From Cylicocyclus nassatus (taxonomy: Eukaryota; Nematoda; Chromadorea; Rhabditida; Strongylidae), in NCBI GenBank assembly GCA_958299035.1, contig CATQJL010000001.1, positions 80,931,594 through 80,995,593 of the forward strand: a DNA stretch of 64,000 nucleotides, read 5' to 3'. Shown piece by piece: positions 45,226 to 56,037 of the stretch (within the stretch, counting starts at the first letter, position 1; every line of letters begins with the position of its first letter). The notes under the pieces were generated by a model. That model was given only the letters and a program-made list of their open reading frames with translations. It was not told the DNA's origin and ran no database searches. The position numbers were made by a program, and so were the translations under genes.

Positions 45226-45774
45226 GTAGTTGTTTACGCGCAAGTGCTGTCGCTTCCGAACGCGCACTATATACACCGAAAATTTACTCGACACACAATT
45301 TCGTACGAAGTTCGAAAATAATCTCCAAAACCTTTCGAAACAAATTACAATGCCAGTGTGCGCCAACATAGCACTTTCGACACAGACAAACATGTGCGGA
45401 CATAACTGTGCCAACCCATATTCGCCACATGCCATGGACTATACTGTGCACGACCACCACACAAGTTGGTGTCTCCCTGCTTTACTCAAAAAAATGCCAG
45501 TTTATTGACAATGGCCATATAACACACTCTTAGCCAAAAAATGATTGTATGACCACAAACCGAGGATGAGGCGGTGCCAATGGTCAGACCTCCCCCTCCC
45601 CCTCGTTATGCAGTAGATGCGAGATTTGAAAAGCTTCAAAATTTAGTTGGAGGTGAAAATATGGAATTATACCTCAGCCTTATACAATTTGAGCATGCTC
45701 TCCTACTGCATCTGCCAATTTGTAACCCACCAGAGAGTAAAACAAAAAAAACAAGAACAAAGAATTATCATCAG

Positions 45775-45950
45775 ATATTCTTCACTGCGATGAACGCTTT
45801 GGATGTGCTTGTGATGATATTTCGAGTTGGCTGCGCAAGGACAATGAGAGAGATCATTTTGGATTGCTGTTTTGCATCTTTGAATGGAGAAATACTCCGA
45901 AGTCTCTCATCACTTACATGAATTCTACAAAGACAATGTCGACGAAGTAG
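45775..45950 (+). CDS. C-terminal exon, FGC family member 1 (paralogue A)
   Basis: An acceptor-like TTATCATCAG opens a frame with HCDERFGCACDDISSWL and DHFGLLFCIFEWRN, ending in a stop at 45948-45950. The pattern F-G-C-A-C-x-D ... G-L-L-F-C-x-F-E recurs in the exon at 56038-56250, and the upstream intron is also similar (TTGTA.CC..CCA.AGAGTAAAA). The larger overlapping frame at 45574-45921 is in another phase and lacks a conserved counterpart, so it is treated as a shadow. The upstream coding exon and start are not identified. Four cysteines and the paralogues suggest a small secreted protein; this is inference. Confidence 0.5.
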
Positions 45951-46543
45951 AGAGTAAAGTCTTCAACATGCAGCACTGTTCACAATCTTTCGTACATATC
46001 AGAGCCAAAGACAGCTTCAGACGATGTAAAAGTAAATTTGAATTATTATACTTGCAGCGCTTTTACTATTTCTCCCCGATTTGAAAGCCGTAGACATCAA
46101 TAGTCCATACACCCAGTTTTCAGTCAACTATATTTAGAAAACTTCAGATTTGACTTATTTACGAATAAGTCTCAAAAATGATAGGCCGCGAACCATTCTG
46201 TTCCGGACGGTCATCGTTACACAAAGTTACTAAGATATATGTAAGTTGAGCTATGAAAAGCCTAATGGCCTTAAAGCCGGAACGGTGTTGTCTGTCCATA
46301 CGAAGTGGAACGCTGCTTTTTTAGCGAGCGCTCACTAAATCAGAAAGCGCTCATTAAATCAGAAAGCACTTTTACAGAATGCAATCATCCTTTGTGATTT
46401 TGCAATCAGATATTCAACACTGCAAAAGTGTCAAGTTATGTTCCAGGACCCTCTTTTTTCAACGCAGTTGGGATTTTAGCACAAGTTCTATCTTAAAAAT
46501 CTATAAGCTGCTCAAACGCTAAATTAGTTTTTGCATGACATTT

Positions 46544-46862
46544 TCAGAGTTTGAATTTTTCGAAATTCTGTTTCTCAAAGAGATATTTGAGCAACTGAAA
46601 CTTTATCCCACTGCCTAACCCAGACACGCAACCACTCAGACATTTGCATCGGAAATTTTGCGGACTCAAAGCGTGGTACACGGCGCGCCGCGGCCTTAAA
46701 ATCTTTGCCCTGACCAGCGCAACCCTTGAAATTTTCAGCTTCGCACGCCGCGGCCCATGCATATTTTACCGGTAACGCCGCGGTAAAAGAATTTGGGGAA
46801 ATTTCGGGAGCGTCGCTGCCCAAAATCACTTTGAGGGCGCGGGCCATATCAAAAGCCGCGAT
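46544..46862. other. CpG-rich island-like stretch
   Basis: GC content and CpG density rise sharply at 46650-46860 (GGCGCGCCGCGGCC, CACGCCGCGGCC). Minus frames of 72 and 90 codons cross it without a recognised motif. It could be promoter-associated or GC-rich transposon sequence. Confidence 0.3.
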
Positions 46863-47115
46863 TCTCGCTGAAATGAAGGCGCCATGAGGTACGCTGCAGC
46901 GTTGGGGCTACCGTAGATGTTTATGATGCTGGGCATCTCCTCTCGGATTTTATCCTATCTGATAGTGTTGAATTCCTATAATTATGAAGTAAACTAACAA
47001 TCGGAGTAGTATGAGAACATTAGATGATGTCGGCAGGTGAGCAAACAAGTTGCTCGAATTGCACTCAAGTCGTCATTGTGAAAGGCAAGCTAAAATGTTC
47101 ATCCACTCTTCCTAG

Positions 47116-47723
47116 GTCTCACAAGAAGATGCGAATTCGAATGGCCCGTTTGCAACGCGCAGATGACGATATGGTATGAAACTTGTTACCTACATGTACA
47201 TGGGCCTACGGGGGTTGACTGAAAAGATTTAGTGAAAATTTATGTGACTGAAGCTTGTAGCAGGTTTTTTTTCTGAAAATTTCCCGCTGCCAAAAAAATA
47301 TATAAATGGCTCGTCTGCAATGCAAAGACGGCGAAATCGCGCGAGATTTGGTGTGTATATGCACAGTAGGACTAAGGAACAAAGCATAAAAAAATTATGA
47401 AAAACTTATGTGAATGAAGAGCGTGTCCAACTTTTCAAACTAGGTGGGCAGTTGCCCACCCAGTTTGAAAAGTGCCTAACGCCTAATGCCCACCTGGGCA
47501 TTAGGCGTTAGGCAAAACATCCAATTCACGCAAGTTTTTCAAAAATTCTACACAAATATGTTCTTCACTTAAGATGTACTATATGATAACGTTTTGGTTA
47601 CAAAATTCCTCCTCTCCTCCTTGTTAGGATCCGAATAGCAACGGCGCCGCTCTCTTGAAGAAAGAAAGCGCGCTTCTAATCGAACAACCTACGCAGCTAT
47701 CGAGATCAAGTAGGAAATTGTAA
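47116..47723 (+). CDS. Possible 3' exons of the 44.6-kb gene
   Basis: 47628-47723 follows a CTCCTCCTTGTTAG acceptor and encodes DPNSNGAALLKKESALLIEQ then PTQLSRSSRKL and a stop, 32 codons in phase 0. At 47116 a CTTCCTAG acceptor precedes VSQEDANSNGPFATRR and a stop; its D-A-N-S-N-G resembles D-P-N-S-N-G, so the two may be duplicated alternative ends. The preceding exon at 45155-45225 also ends in phase 0. Assignment to the same gene is inference across 1.9-2.4 kb containing duplicated sequence and hairpins. Confidence 0.35.
47431..47513. repeat. Two back-to-back near-perfect hairpins
   Basis: 47431-47472 folds with a 20-bp stem (CTTTTCAAACT and GGTGGGCA parts, one mismatch) and a GT loop. 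47474-47513 is a perfect 19-bp stem (GCCTAACGCCTAATGCCCA) with a CC loop. An outer inverted repeat (GAAAAACTTATGTGAAT versus GAAAAACTTGCGTGAAT) surrounds both. Degenerate direct repeats of GGCTCGTCTGCAATGC type precede it at about 47135 and 47308. Confidence 0.85.
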
Positions 47724-48599
47724 ACATCGATAGTGGCGAAGGCGAAGTCGTTTCATCGATGTCCATTTGCCACCCTCGTGCTGGGCCCTTTGTAGCGTAT
47801 GAACACTGCGGACATTCAGAGACAAAGAATTTGTGGTTGCCAATCATTTTATATCCAACACGTACGACGGAATCGTCAGAACTTCAATTTGCTTTCCCTT
47901 TTCGCTACAATTAAATTATCTCCAAAATATGAATTTCACAACAATGTAGTTTTGCAAAATTCAAGCAAAATGAGAAAATGGGATCAATCTGAACAATCGT
48001 GCCATTTTTTGCCAATCGCGAAACTCTTTCACATATTCAGGACCAGACACCCAAAGTGTGTCAGGGCTTCGAGTTCATTGAAATGAAGATTTTGGGCTAA
48101 CTTTGTCCAGGAGTTATCTCTTAGCTCTTTTGCGTGACAGAAATAGTTTTCTCTGTAATATAGAACTCTGCTGTGCCAAACAGGTTTATTATGGTGGCAA
48201 GTTTATTCATTCGGTTTAATGTTTCAACAGCTTCGCCGTCTTCAGAGTCCTGGAATTAATTCAATGTAAAACCTAAGACACCAGGGCCGACAAAAGCTTT
48301 CTCTAATCTTGCTAGTTTCGATGTCGTTGGGAGTACTGTCCATAAAATCGGCAAGGCGGAGATAAACCTACCCTTGCACCACCGCTATGTGTGACGTCTA
48401 CAGGAAGTAAGTGACCGTGGCAGACGACTGAGGAAAGCAGTAGAGGGTGCCGTGAGTGTTATATACACTCTGTTTCTCGCTCGCATAAGGATATGAAGGG
48501 TAAGAATTCAGCAGTTATCAACGGGCACTCGTTCTTTTTGTTCATTTCCTGATGTTTGGTAAAAATTCAGAAGGCTTCGAGCGCCTTCCTAGCTTAGAT

Positions 48600-50240
48600 C
48601 TCCTTTTCAAAAATTAGTATCGTGCATTTGACTTTAAGGTCATTTCCATTTAAGCTTCGTTCTTATGCCTACTAGGCGGTACTACTAGACTTTGTCGTCT
48701 CTTACTTGCCAGATGCTCTTTTAAGCGAGTGCTCAGTACTCGTCCTGTTTTATCAGTATACAACGTGTTGCAGCTGAGGCATTTTTTTGGTAGACACTCC
48801 CACTTTTGCGCAATCTCCTCCCCTTCCATGTGGACACACTACGCAATTTTTCTGATACACCTTCGCGGTCGTAAAGTCTATTTCTGACGAGCTGCTTCTT
48901 AATGCTGTCATTCGGAATGCCCACTAGTTTAATTTCATTCTGTAGCTGCGCTCAAAACATACACCGCTGGAAGGCGGGTTTGATTTTGTCTGAAATGAAA
49001 GAAGACGATGTGCAATTTTATGGGTGTAGGGCAATTGACCGTTATGCTTTTCAAATAAGACCACCGTCTTGCGCGACACCACTGCGGCGACTTCCCTAAG
49101 AATGGGAGGAAAGGTTTGCGGCATACGTAAAGTGTTAAGACAAGCCAAAATCAGAGTTGCGCTTGAGAACCCCCGTGCGAAAAAACCGTCTCCCCAATTT
49201 TATCTCTACTACTACTGTATTGGTGCGGTCATTGCATTGAGAACTTTTGAATGCGGCAATGACTAACCGATATGCATGCTATCTGTAAAGCTAAGCTTCG
49301 CGATTTCTGGCGTTCGTTGCTGCCGTTTTGAACATATTCTTGATTACAGCTCGTTTAACCTGCATCGGATGTGCTGTTTGATTGTTTATGAGAATATTCC
49401 TGCTGCCTGAGCTACCAGTTCATTCTTACATGCCGTTGGCTAAGTTGACTTGCGCGTTCAAAAAGGCAGACAATCGCTCCGTGGTTGTTTGCGCGTGAAT
49501 TTGATGTATTGCGACTGTTTATTCAGAATTCTGAAATATTCGTCCATCTCGAACTGTCGATGTATTTGCAATACATCGAAGGCTCATAAAGCAGATAGCG
49601 AAAAGTGCCAAGCTTTGACAGTTCGTGAATCTGGGCATAATAATTTCCAGACCACTTAAAGGTGTTGCAGTTTAAACACTCATTAACCAGGGTCATTACT
49701 CTCGCTTTATTAAGGCCAAACATGTTGAAAGTACCTGCGTGTTCATCCAACAGCTCCGCTAATGCTTGTAGAGCTTGATGATTTCGGACATTGGTGTAAA
49801 TAGAGCCGACATCAAAAGACTCTGTTACACTATGCGGATCAAACTCGGCATTTTGGATACGTTTCACGAAGTTCATCGTGTTGGATAAGTGACCGGGTAT
49901 ACTGCTTAGTGGTTGATTCACAATCCTATTAAAAACCATGAGCTTCGGTCTGTAGGGCCGTCTACGCTGATAATAGGTCTGATTTTACAAGTTTCTGCCG
50001 ACATGGAACGCAGGTCTTGCAAGGAGAGCTTATGAGTTTTGATCAGGCTGTAGAAGACCGAACAAGTTGGAGCATTCTAATTTCAGTCTACTAATCAATT
50101 TACCATCAAGTCCCGCAGATTTCCCTCTACGCTCTAAATATCATTCATCCTGCGCATGGAATTCTTTCTCAGATGCCTGTCTCAATGAAGCTTCCGCCAG
50201 ATGTGCCATTGCGATTTTGCGATCTAAATCTTTCTCCATT
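48600..50240 (-). pseudogene. Penelope-like retroelement with RT and GIY-YIG-type domain
   Basis: Read on the minus strand, an N-terminal block at about 50100-50240 (MEKDLDRKIAMAHLAEASLR) is followed by an open RT frame at 49523-49939. That frame has SSIPGHLSNTMNFVKRIQNA, the PLE core SFDVGSIYTNV, and MTLVNECLNCNTFKWSG. Downstream pieces read FRILNKQSQYIKFTRK and NQTAHPMQVKRAVIKNMF, typical of the PLE region after RT. The C-terminal part at about 48650-48800 has ECLPKKCLSCNTLY, then TGRVLSTRLKEHL, matching the C-x-x-C ... Y-I-G-E-T-G-R ... E-H-L end of PLE GIY-YIG nucleases (here Y-T-D-K-T-G-R). At least three frameshifts and stops disable it. Terminal repeats were not found. Confidence 0.9.
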
Positions 50241-50249
50241 TTTAGCAAT

Positions 50250-51360
50250 TATTCAAAGCTAACTTAGGTGTAACACTGTGCCACAGGTGGCGTATGCGCC
50301 ATTTTATCTACAAAAAAAAACTGTCCGGCGCATAAAACCTCTTGGTTTCAGAAGCCAAACAAGAAAATCTGCATGATAATAAATTTGTTAAAATGAAGGT
50401 CGGTTCTAAAAATTCATGCACATTTGATGCAAGATGTTTTGCTCTCACAAATGGCTTTGTTATGATATGAGTTTTGACAAACGCGAGATAATCCACAATG
50501 CTTCTAGCTCGTCATTTTACCTTTCTAACTAAATTTCGAAATTTGTTTCATCCTCAAAAGAAGCTTCGACAACAACTGGGTAAAGCAAAACATGTGCAAT
50601 GCAGTGACTTCTGCCTTCAATAGCTTTTAGGATTACAAAAGACAATAGTTTTGAAATGCCTAATCCGCAATTTCATAAAAAATTGGGAGACATAAGAATC
50701 TCAATCCCAAAACCTGATCGAAATCAACTTGATTTAGGAAACTGATATGCTATTACCTCTCCAAAATATCGACGTTCTGATATTTCCGGTACCTTCCCTC
50801 ACCGCTCAAGAAACTGAGAAATTTGACAATTTTTCTTCGAATTTTAAGTACAAAAAATACTCACAATCAGATGGGCTAATTTGCGAAATAAATTGTGAGA
50901 TACTTACTTTTTTGATTTCGAACAACATAATATTTTGTTCCAGAAGAGTAGGAAAAATTTTTTGAAATAACAGGATTTTAGTAGATTGAAATAAAACTAA
51001 AGAAGTTTCGACTGTCAAGAAGCTTTGACATGTTGTGTTTTGCGAAAAATGTCAGAAGGAAAAGATTTATCTGCATTAAATGTCGCTCACAGTCCAGAAA
51101 CGAGCAAACTTTAGCGACATTCTAATACTCTGTTTTCATATGTACAAGCCGAAACCAATTTGCCGCTGACCAAGAGATAGGAGACTACGAGGGGAAATTT
51201 CCGCACCAAATCCTAGGTGAATCCAGTAATCCAAATCCCATTAATTCCCAAATCTAAGTTTAGGCGCTCTCTAAAGCTGCTCGTGTTATATCTGTCTGTG
51301 ACACCTATTTATGGAACATCCTGCAGCAGTAATCGACATACAAAAAATATTGATACATAG
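50250..51360. other. No gene recognised
   Basis: Only short frames without motif. The first part may be 5' sequence of the Penelope-like element. Confidence 0.35.
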
Positions 51361-51368
51361 CTTGATGT

Positions 51369-51586
51369 CAGTGACGGACTGAGGGAAGAGGGCGGGGAGG
51401 GAGCCCTTTCGAGAATGGGTCGCGTAATTTCCGAAAATTACTTATATGGGTTAAAAAATGCGCAAGTAACTTGTTTATTCTTGTAAGCAATTAGAATAAT
51501 TTTTAAAAATTTTTAAAAATTATCAGCTTATAAAGAAAATGAAAATTCCCTCCCGCCCCCCGGACGGAAATCCTTGATCGCCACTG
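51369..51586. mobile_element. hAT MITE, third copy
   Basis: Ends CAGTGACGG and CGCCACTG are slightly decayed, and the body matches 11801-12114 through GAGAATGGGTCGCG and AATTACTTATATGGGTTA. Flanks CTTGATGT and CTTGATGC (51361-51368, 51587-51594) are an 8-bp target duplication with one mutation. It is shorter than the 314-bp copy because of a central deletion. Confidence 0.88.
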
Positions 51587-51594
51587 CTTGATGC

Positions 51595-52781
51595 CAAATA
51601 CAAATATTTACCTCAGGCTTTTTTGAATGTAGCCATTGCACATCTTCAGCGCATAGGTAGATATCCTAATTTCAATATTACACTGAAAATTGGAAAAAAA
51701 CCCCTTGTTCACATCAGTATTTTATGAAGTCTCCTAAAAAATAAAAAATGAAGGATTAACTGTTGAAATTGCTGCTAGATATATTTTTTAGTAAACCAGT
51801 TTCAAACTAACAAACCGTAACTGTTATGCAAGACATGTAAGCGAACCACAACTAGTCAATTTTTTGACGCGAGCGTCTCGCCCCAAAAAATATATTTCAA
51901 CTACATATAAAGCATAAGCACGATCGAAAACGGCGGCGGATGTATGTGAATGCTTTTGAATGTTGCATAATAAGAGAACATAAGCGAGAATCTCTCAGAG
52001 GATTAATGGTGCAAAAACAGAGGTAGGTATGGAAACTCACAGGTGCAGTAGGGATTACAAACAATTTTATTTCTAAAAATCTGCAAACTACATTGTGAAA
52101 GCTACTCTATTGGTGCACCAACTTTTAATCATGTATTCGGAAGAAGCAAAACTAATTCACCAGCTAAATCAAGGTTCCACCTTGTTTGGACTCGTAGATT
52201 GTTGCCGTTCATAATTTGATTAATGTATGCTGAAGACTGCAGAATTATCCTTAGAGCGGTTGATCAGAAACTTAAAGGTTTTAGTAGATTCGCAGTGCAA
52301 AATTGTAGCGATGTTATCTTGCTCTTAAAAATAATGTCTCTCCACATGCTAACGCAGCAGAGCAAGCATGAAAACGGTATGCGGGCTATTATTTGATAGA
52401 GAAAGCAAGATCCAAAACTAGCTTTTAAGCTCAGCACAAGTAGTATCTTCGACCATAAATCTTTCAGGGACCTTTATCTTGCACAGGCATGTACGCTCCA
52501 GTCAAACATTCGTGTGGACGATTTGTGAACTTCTTCTATGACTATAAAACGAGAAACAAAATAGATCGAAAGTATGAATATGTCGAGTTTGATTTTTTAG
52601 TGGAATTGAACTCTTTCATGAATTAGCCCTTGTAGAAAGCTAACAATTCCTAATTTTACTTTTGAAGATTTGCTATAATAGCACCTATTTTGAGAACCTG
52701 TGGATCGCTTTGACAAAAGTGTGCCAAATTTCGTTTTCCTTTTCTAGCTATAATAGAATCACGAGGCAGTGCATATGTGTG
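51595..52781. other. No gene recognised
   Basis: No motif or repeat partner seen. Confidence 0.35.
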
Positions 52782-52976
52782 TCAATGTGGAGAGTTTGCG
52801 GGAGCAACTTGTGGATTTTCAAAAAGATTTTTGCACAAAGACACGATTTTTAAATTTTTCATGCAATTAGAGCCTTCCAAAAATTGTAAACCAAATTTAG
52901 CGTGAATGTCTGAACTTTCTTGCAGAGCTTGTGCTTTATCAAATAGCTTTTCTCTTGCTGCGATATTACATGATGA
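52782..52976 (-). CDS. Candidate terminal exon, unrecognised
   Basis: On the minus strand a TATCATTTGCAG acceptor precedes an open frame of about 65 codons (REKLFDKAQALQESSDIHA, then FGLQFLEGSNCMKNL and SLCKNLFENPQ) that ends in a stop. Composition is protein-like. An in-frame ATG upstream at 53006 offers an unspliced alternative of 74 codons. No domain is recognised. Confidence 0.35.
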   Translation of the reverse strand, partial: SSCNIAAREKLFDKAQALQESSDIHAKFGLQFLEGSNCMKNLKIVSLCKNLFENPQVAPANSPH

Positions 52977-53196
52977 CTGCAAATGATACGACATTATTTT
53001 GAACAACTCAATAGACAGTTACAAAGTGCATTCCATGAGCGCTAGCAAAAATGTAATAAGGAATTCAAAATGCAGTGGATGGTGGCACTGTTAACTAAAT
53101 AGGCCTATTCCAATGGTGGCAACTTTTGGGGAGTCCTGGCTGAATTTCGTTGTGCACTGAATTGCTCAAATATTCGCACTACGTTGGGCACCAGCA

Positions 53197-53202
53197 TATA
53201 AA
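53197..53202 (+). promoter_or_regulatory. TATA-box candidate
   Basis: TATAAA lies 30 bp upstream of the ATG at 53232. Initiation about 25-30 bp downstream would leave almost no leader, so this fits only if the 5' UTR is very short. Confidence 0.35.
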
Positions 53203-53231
53203 GTGAAAGTTCGTCTACCAATTCATTCGAG

Positions 53232-53570
53232 ATGAGCTTACCCTTCGCCGTTCTTGTGGTAATTAATGTTTATTCAAAAAGAACTAACGTTAACAGCCGT
53301 GGGACTCAGATATTGCTTGCTCCGAATGTCGCTTCAACTGGCTCACCAATTGGCTCAATAAGGTTGAGCGAAGGGGAAATCTGCGTTAACAGTCTTCATG
53401 AGCCGACTCCAGAAGCCAGGCTTATGCTGGTATTTCTCTTTGGCTTGAGAATGCAATCACTTCATAAAGAAGCGGTCGGTCATACTAAATTTAGGGGCTT
53501 TGGCTGTTTAAGATATACAGGAAATAGTGCTTGCTGCCTTAAGTTTGAATATTCAGTACTTTTGGAATGA
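53232..53570 (+). CDS. Small secreted protein candidate, FGC family member 2
   Basis: The open frame from ATG 53232 to the stop at 53568-53570 is 112 codons. A 51-nt segment, 53259-53309 (GTAATTAATG ... GGGACTCAG), has intron borders and is a multiple of three. Splicing it out joins MSLPFAVLV to ILLAPNVASTG and creates a textbook signal peptide, whereas the unspliced reading breaks the hydrophobic core with NVYSKRTNVNSRG. The mature part has SEGEICVNSLHEPTPEARL and ends GFGCLRYTGNSACCLKFE plus a short tail. The F-G-C ... C-C-x-K-F-E end resembles the 45775 and 56038 exons. Start choice rests on the signal peptide and the upstream TATAAA. A second intron starting GTATTT at 53430 is possible but would break the FGC frame. 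Function unknown. Confidence 0.6.
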   Translation: MSLPFAVLVVINVYSKRTNVNSRGTQILLAPNVASTGSPIGSIRLSEGEICVNSLHEPTPEARLMLVFLFGLRMQSLHKEAVGHTKFRGFGCLRYTGNSACCLKFEYSVLLE

Positions 53571-54640
53571 CAAACATCACTGCATAAAAACTCCATTTTT
53601 TTCAGCGGTGGTGGTCGGAGAGTGCATACAAAGCTCAACTATGCCTTGCAGCTTATAGTCCGAAGTGGTGTACTCCTGTTCCTTATCAGTAAGCTGCTTA
53701 TTCACATTGTTTTCAGCGCTCTGAGTCACTGCTTTATCTAGAGAACACGAAAGTGCTCAAGATGTCGCCGAAAGTGCACTTGTCACGTATGAGGTAAATA
53801 TCACGCAGGTTAGTGAAGCTACACATAGGAAATAAAGACGGGAGAAGGTCTGCTCTTTTACTTTTTTTCTTGACTCTGTACTCTCGGAAATTGGGACACA
53901 TAAGGAGAGTAAATTTGTAGGCCGTATTAACGAAGTGCACATAGGACTGCGCTGCTATTTTTCGCCTATCTTTTTTCTTGACTTAAAATATAACTAAATA
54001 GTGTATGGACTATTCAGCAGTTATATGGTGATGCCTTTATAGAGTCAGCTTCGCTTTACGATTATTCCAATCATTATTTTGAGTTTGTTTATCCTGTTGC
54101 GGTAGCACACAATGCGAACCTTTCTTCAACCTATTGACCGTGACGAAATAAAGTTATTACGTTTCGGCTTCAAACATCAAGTCGATCAGGATTTATGTAA
54201 AACAGCGAATTAGCCCGAGTTTTCTTTTTTGGGGAAATGAAAGGGATTTTGTCAAAAGTGACAGAACTCAACAAGCTAACAATTTCTCCAATATGGAAAA
54301 TGTTTGAGCGTCCTGCCACCTTATCAGAATGAATTCGGTGACATAAAACTTTAATGGGAATTTTATACACTGAATCCAAATCTGCATAACCTCTTCAAGC
54401 TGTAATGGCAAGACCAGGTTTGTATTAGGTTGGAAGAAAAAGAATGTCGCTTTCTTGTGGGGTTGTTCAGCTAAAATTAGCATTTCTCAGGAACTAGAGT
54501 ATGGCCAAATCCATTATTTTATATTTAAACCTTTAAGTTTGTAGTACACATTTGCGTAGGGAGGAGCCCAGACTATGTACAGAGCAGAGTTTGTCATTTT
54601 TCGTTTTTCAATTTTTTCTTGATTTTAATTTTAAATATAG
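53571..54640. other. No certain gene; isolated mariner-type end
   Basis: Frames at 53734-53942 and 54170-54483 (minus) have no motif. TTAGGTTGGAAGAAAAAGAA at 54425 looks like a mariner terminus; no partner end is seen. Confidence 0.3.
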
Positions 54641-54795
54641 CTCCCAGCCCCGTTCGAAATGATCGATCGAAAAAAATTGGCAGCATTCCCGAAGTGCATG
54701 TGCGCAAAGTTTATTTTAGATAAGTTTAGATACGGAGTTCTATGCAAAACATACTTACACACAAACAGACACAAAAAGTGTGTGGCGGGTACCAT
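54641..54795 (-). mobile_element. Decayed Helitron-like copy
   Basis: Family landmarks CTCCCAGCCCCGT, GATCGATCGA, CCCGAAGTGCATGTG and ACACAAACAGACAC appear in the order of the minus-strand copies. Both ends are lost. Confidence 0.6.
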
Positions 54796-55689
54796 CTGAT
54801 AGGGCAAAGCAAATTTCACAAGACTATCAAACATTAGCATAAACTGCGAATAATCAAAGCGAAGCCAAAGTCATGAACAAGTCGTGGCAAAAGCGGATCT
54901 GCGCCCTATTTCTAAAAATTTCCTACTTTTCTGCCTGCAAGCACATTTATACACTTCCCCAAATTGCACTGTTATACCTTTTCCTGACTGGCAATCAAGA
55001 AAATTCACGAAGGAAATTTGCAAACGTCGCTCCTAACAGTCTTAGGCTCCACTCATATGAGAAGTTTGCGCTACAAACTTCACGGAATTTTTTGATCGCA
55101 AAATTTTGGCCTCGTACATGCTGTAGTTTTGGAAAGTATCAATTTTAGCCTCGAAAATGTCAGAAAATAACATTTTTTTCTGCAATCTAGATTGCGATAA
55201 TTTCGGAAGCGTTTTGAAGCTCAGAATTTGCCTCTTACGTGGTAGTTAAAAGAGTCTATTTATCATCACGTTTAAGACGCAATGCGCTAAGAACCAGCAT
55301 GTTTTACTACAGTTTTGTATTTTTTTTCTATTTTTTCTAGTCTTCCTTCGCTTTTTTGTAACTGTTTGAAAGCATATTCGGAACTTCCTCTCCTACAGCG
55401 GCACTCCGATGCCTCCAGCTTGCCAGAAAGGAGGGTTTAAAATATTTTATATCATTTATTTTAAATTTATTGGAGAAAATCTCTCTTTTTTCGCGTTTCG
55501 TGCACAACTCGGTGCAAAACGATCAAAGGTTTTTGAAACCCTCGAAAAATGTTCTCATTGTCAAAATGCCAATGTGCACCAATATGGCGCGCCGTCGACT
55601 TGTAATCAGATGAACATATCCGCCAAATGCTATGGAATGTGATGTGCACGAGAGACTAGCTGGCAATCCCCGCTCCTTCCAATCCTGTC

Positions 55690-55950
55690 AAATTATTTTC
55701 GTAATCAGCATGCTCACTTACCTCTCCCCCCCCCCCCCCCCTCTTTGTGCCAACTCCCAGCCTCATAGCTGGTATTTTTAATCGTTACAAATTAATTGAC
55801 GACGAAAAGTAACCAGGACAACCGCCCCGCTCCGAAGTGTATGTGTGCAGAGTTTGTCCAGATCGGTCCAGAAATGAAATTTTTCATTGAATAAACGTAC
55901 AGACAGACATACAGACATAAAGAGGCGAACATTCAGTTTCATATACATGA
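55690..55950 (-). mobile_element. Helitron-like copy inside copy B
   Basis: On the minus strand it starts TCATGTATATGAAACTGAAT after a host A, followed by the GACA/TGTC array, CCGATCTGGACAAACTC and a long poly-C/G tract. The CTAG end is not recognisable. Copy A lacks this insertion. Confidence 0.65.
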
Positions 55951-56037
55951 TGAGCATGCTTACTTACCTCATGTGTGAACTTGTAGCCTTCCAAAGAGTA
56001 AAAAACTAAACAAAAAAACATTTTATCTATTTTTCAG

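Larger units (their letters stand above)
44150..46120 (+). repeat. Duplicated gene-containing segment, copy A
   Basis: The flanks 44150-44610 and 45230-46120 match 54880-56480 in the same order and orientation at moderate identity. Landmarks are CAACAGTCCTAGGTTCC versus TAACAGTCTTAGGCTCC, ATGCCAGTGTGCGCCAACAT versus ATGCCAATGTGCACCAATAT, and GAAAGCCGTAGA in both. The 44616-45225 block is absent from copy B. This looks like an old segmental duplication that includes a small gene. Confidence 0.55.

Noticed and set aside
45574..45921. 115-codon frame MPMVRPPPPPRY...
   Set aside because: The conserved F-G-C exon lies in another phase of the same DNA, and the paralogous segment does not keep this frame open.
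47431..47513. MicroRNA precursor
   Set aside because: Two-nucleotide loops and fully paired stems without the usual terminal loop do not fit a Drosha-type hairpin.
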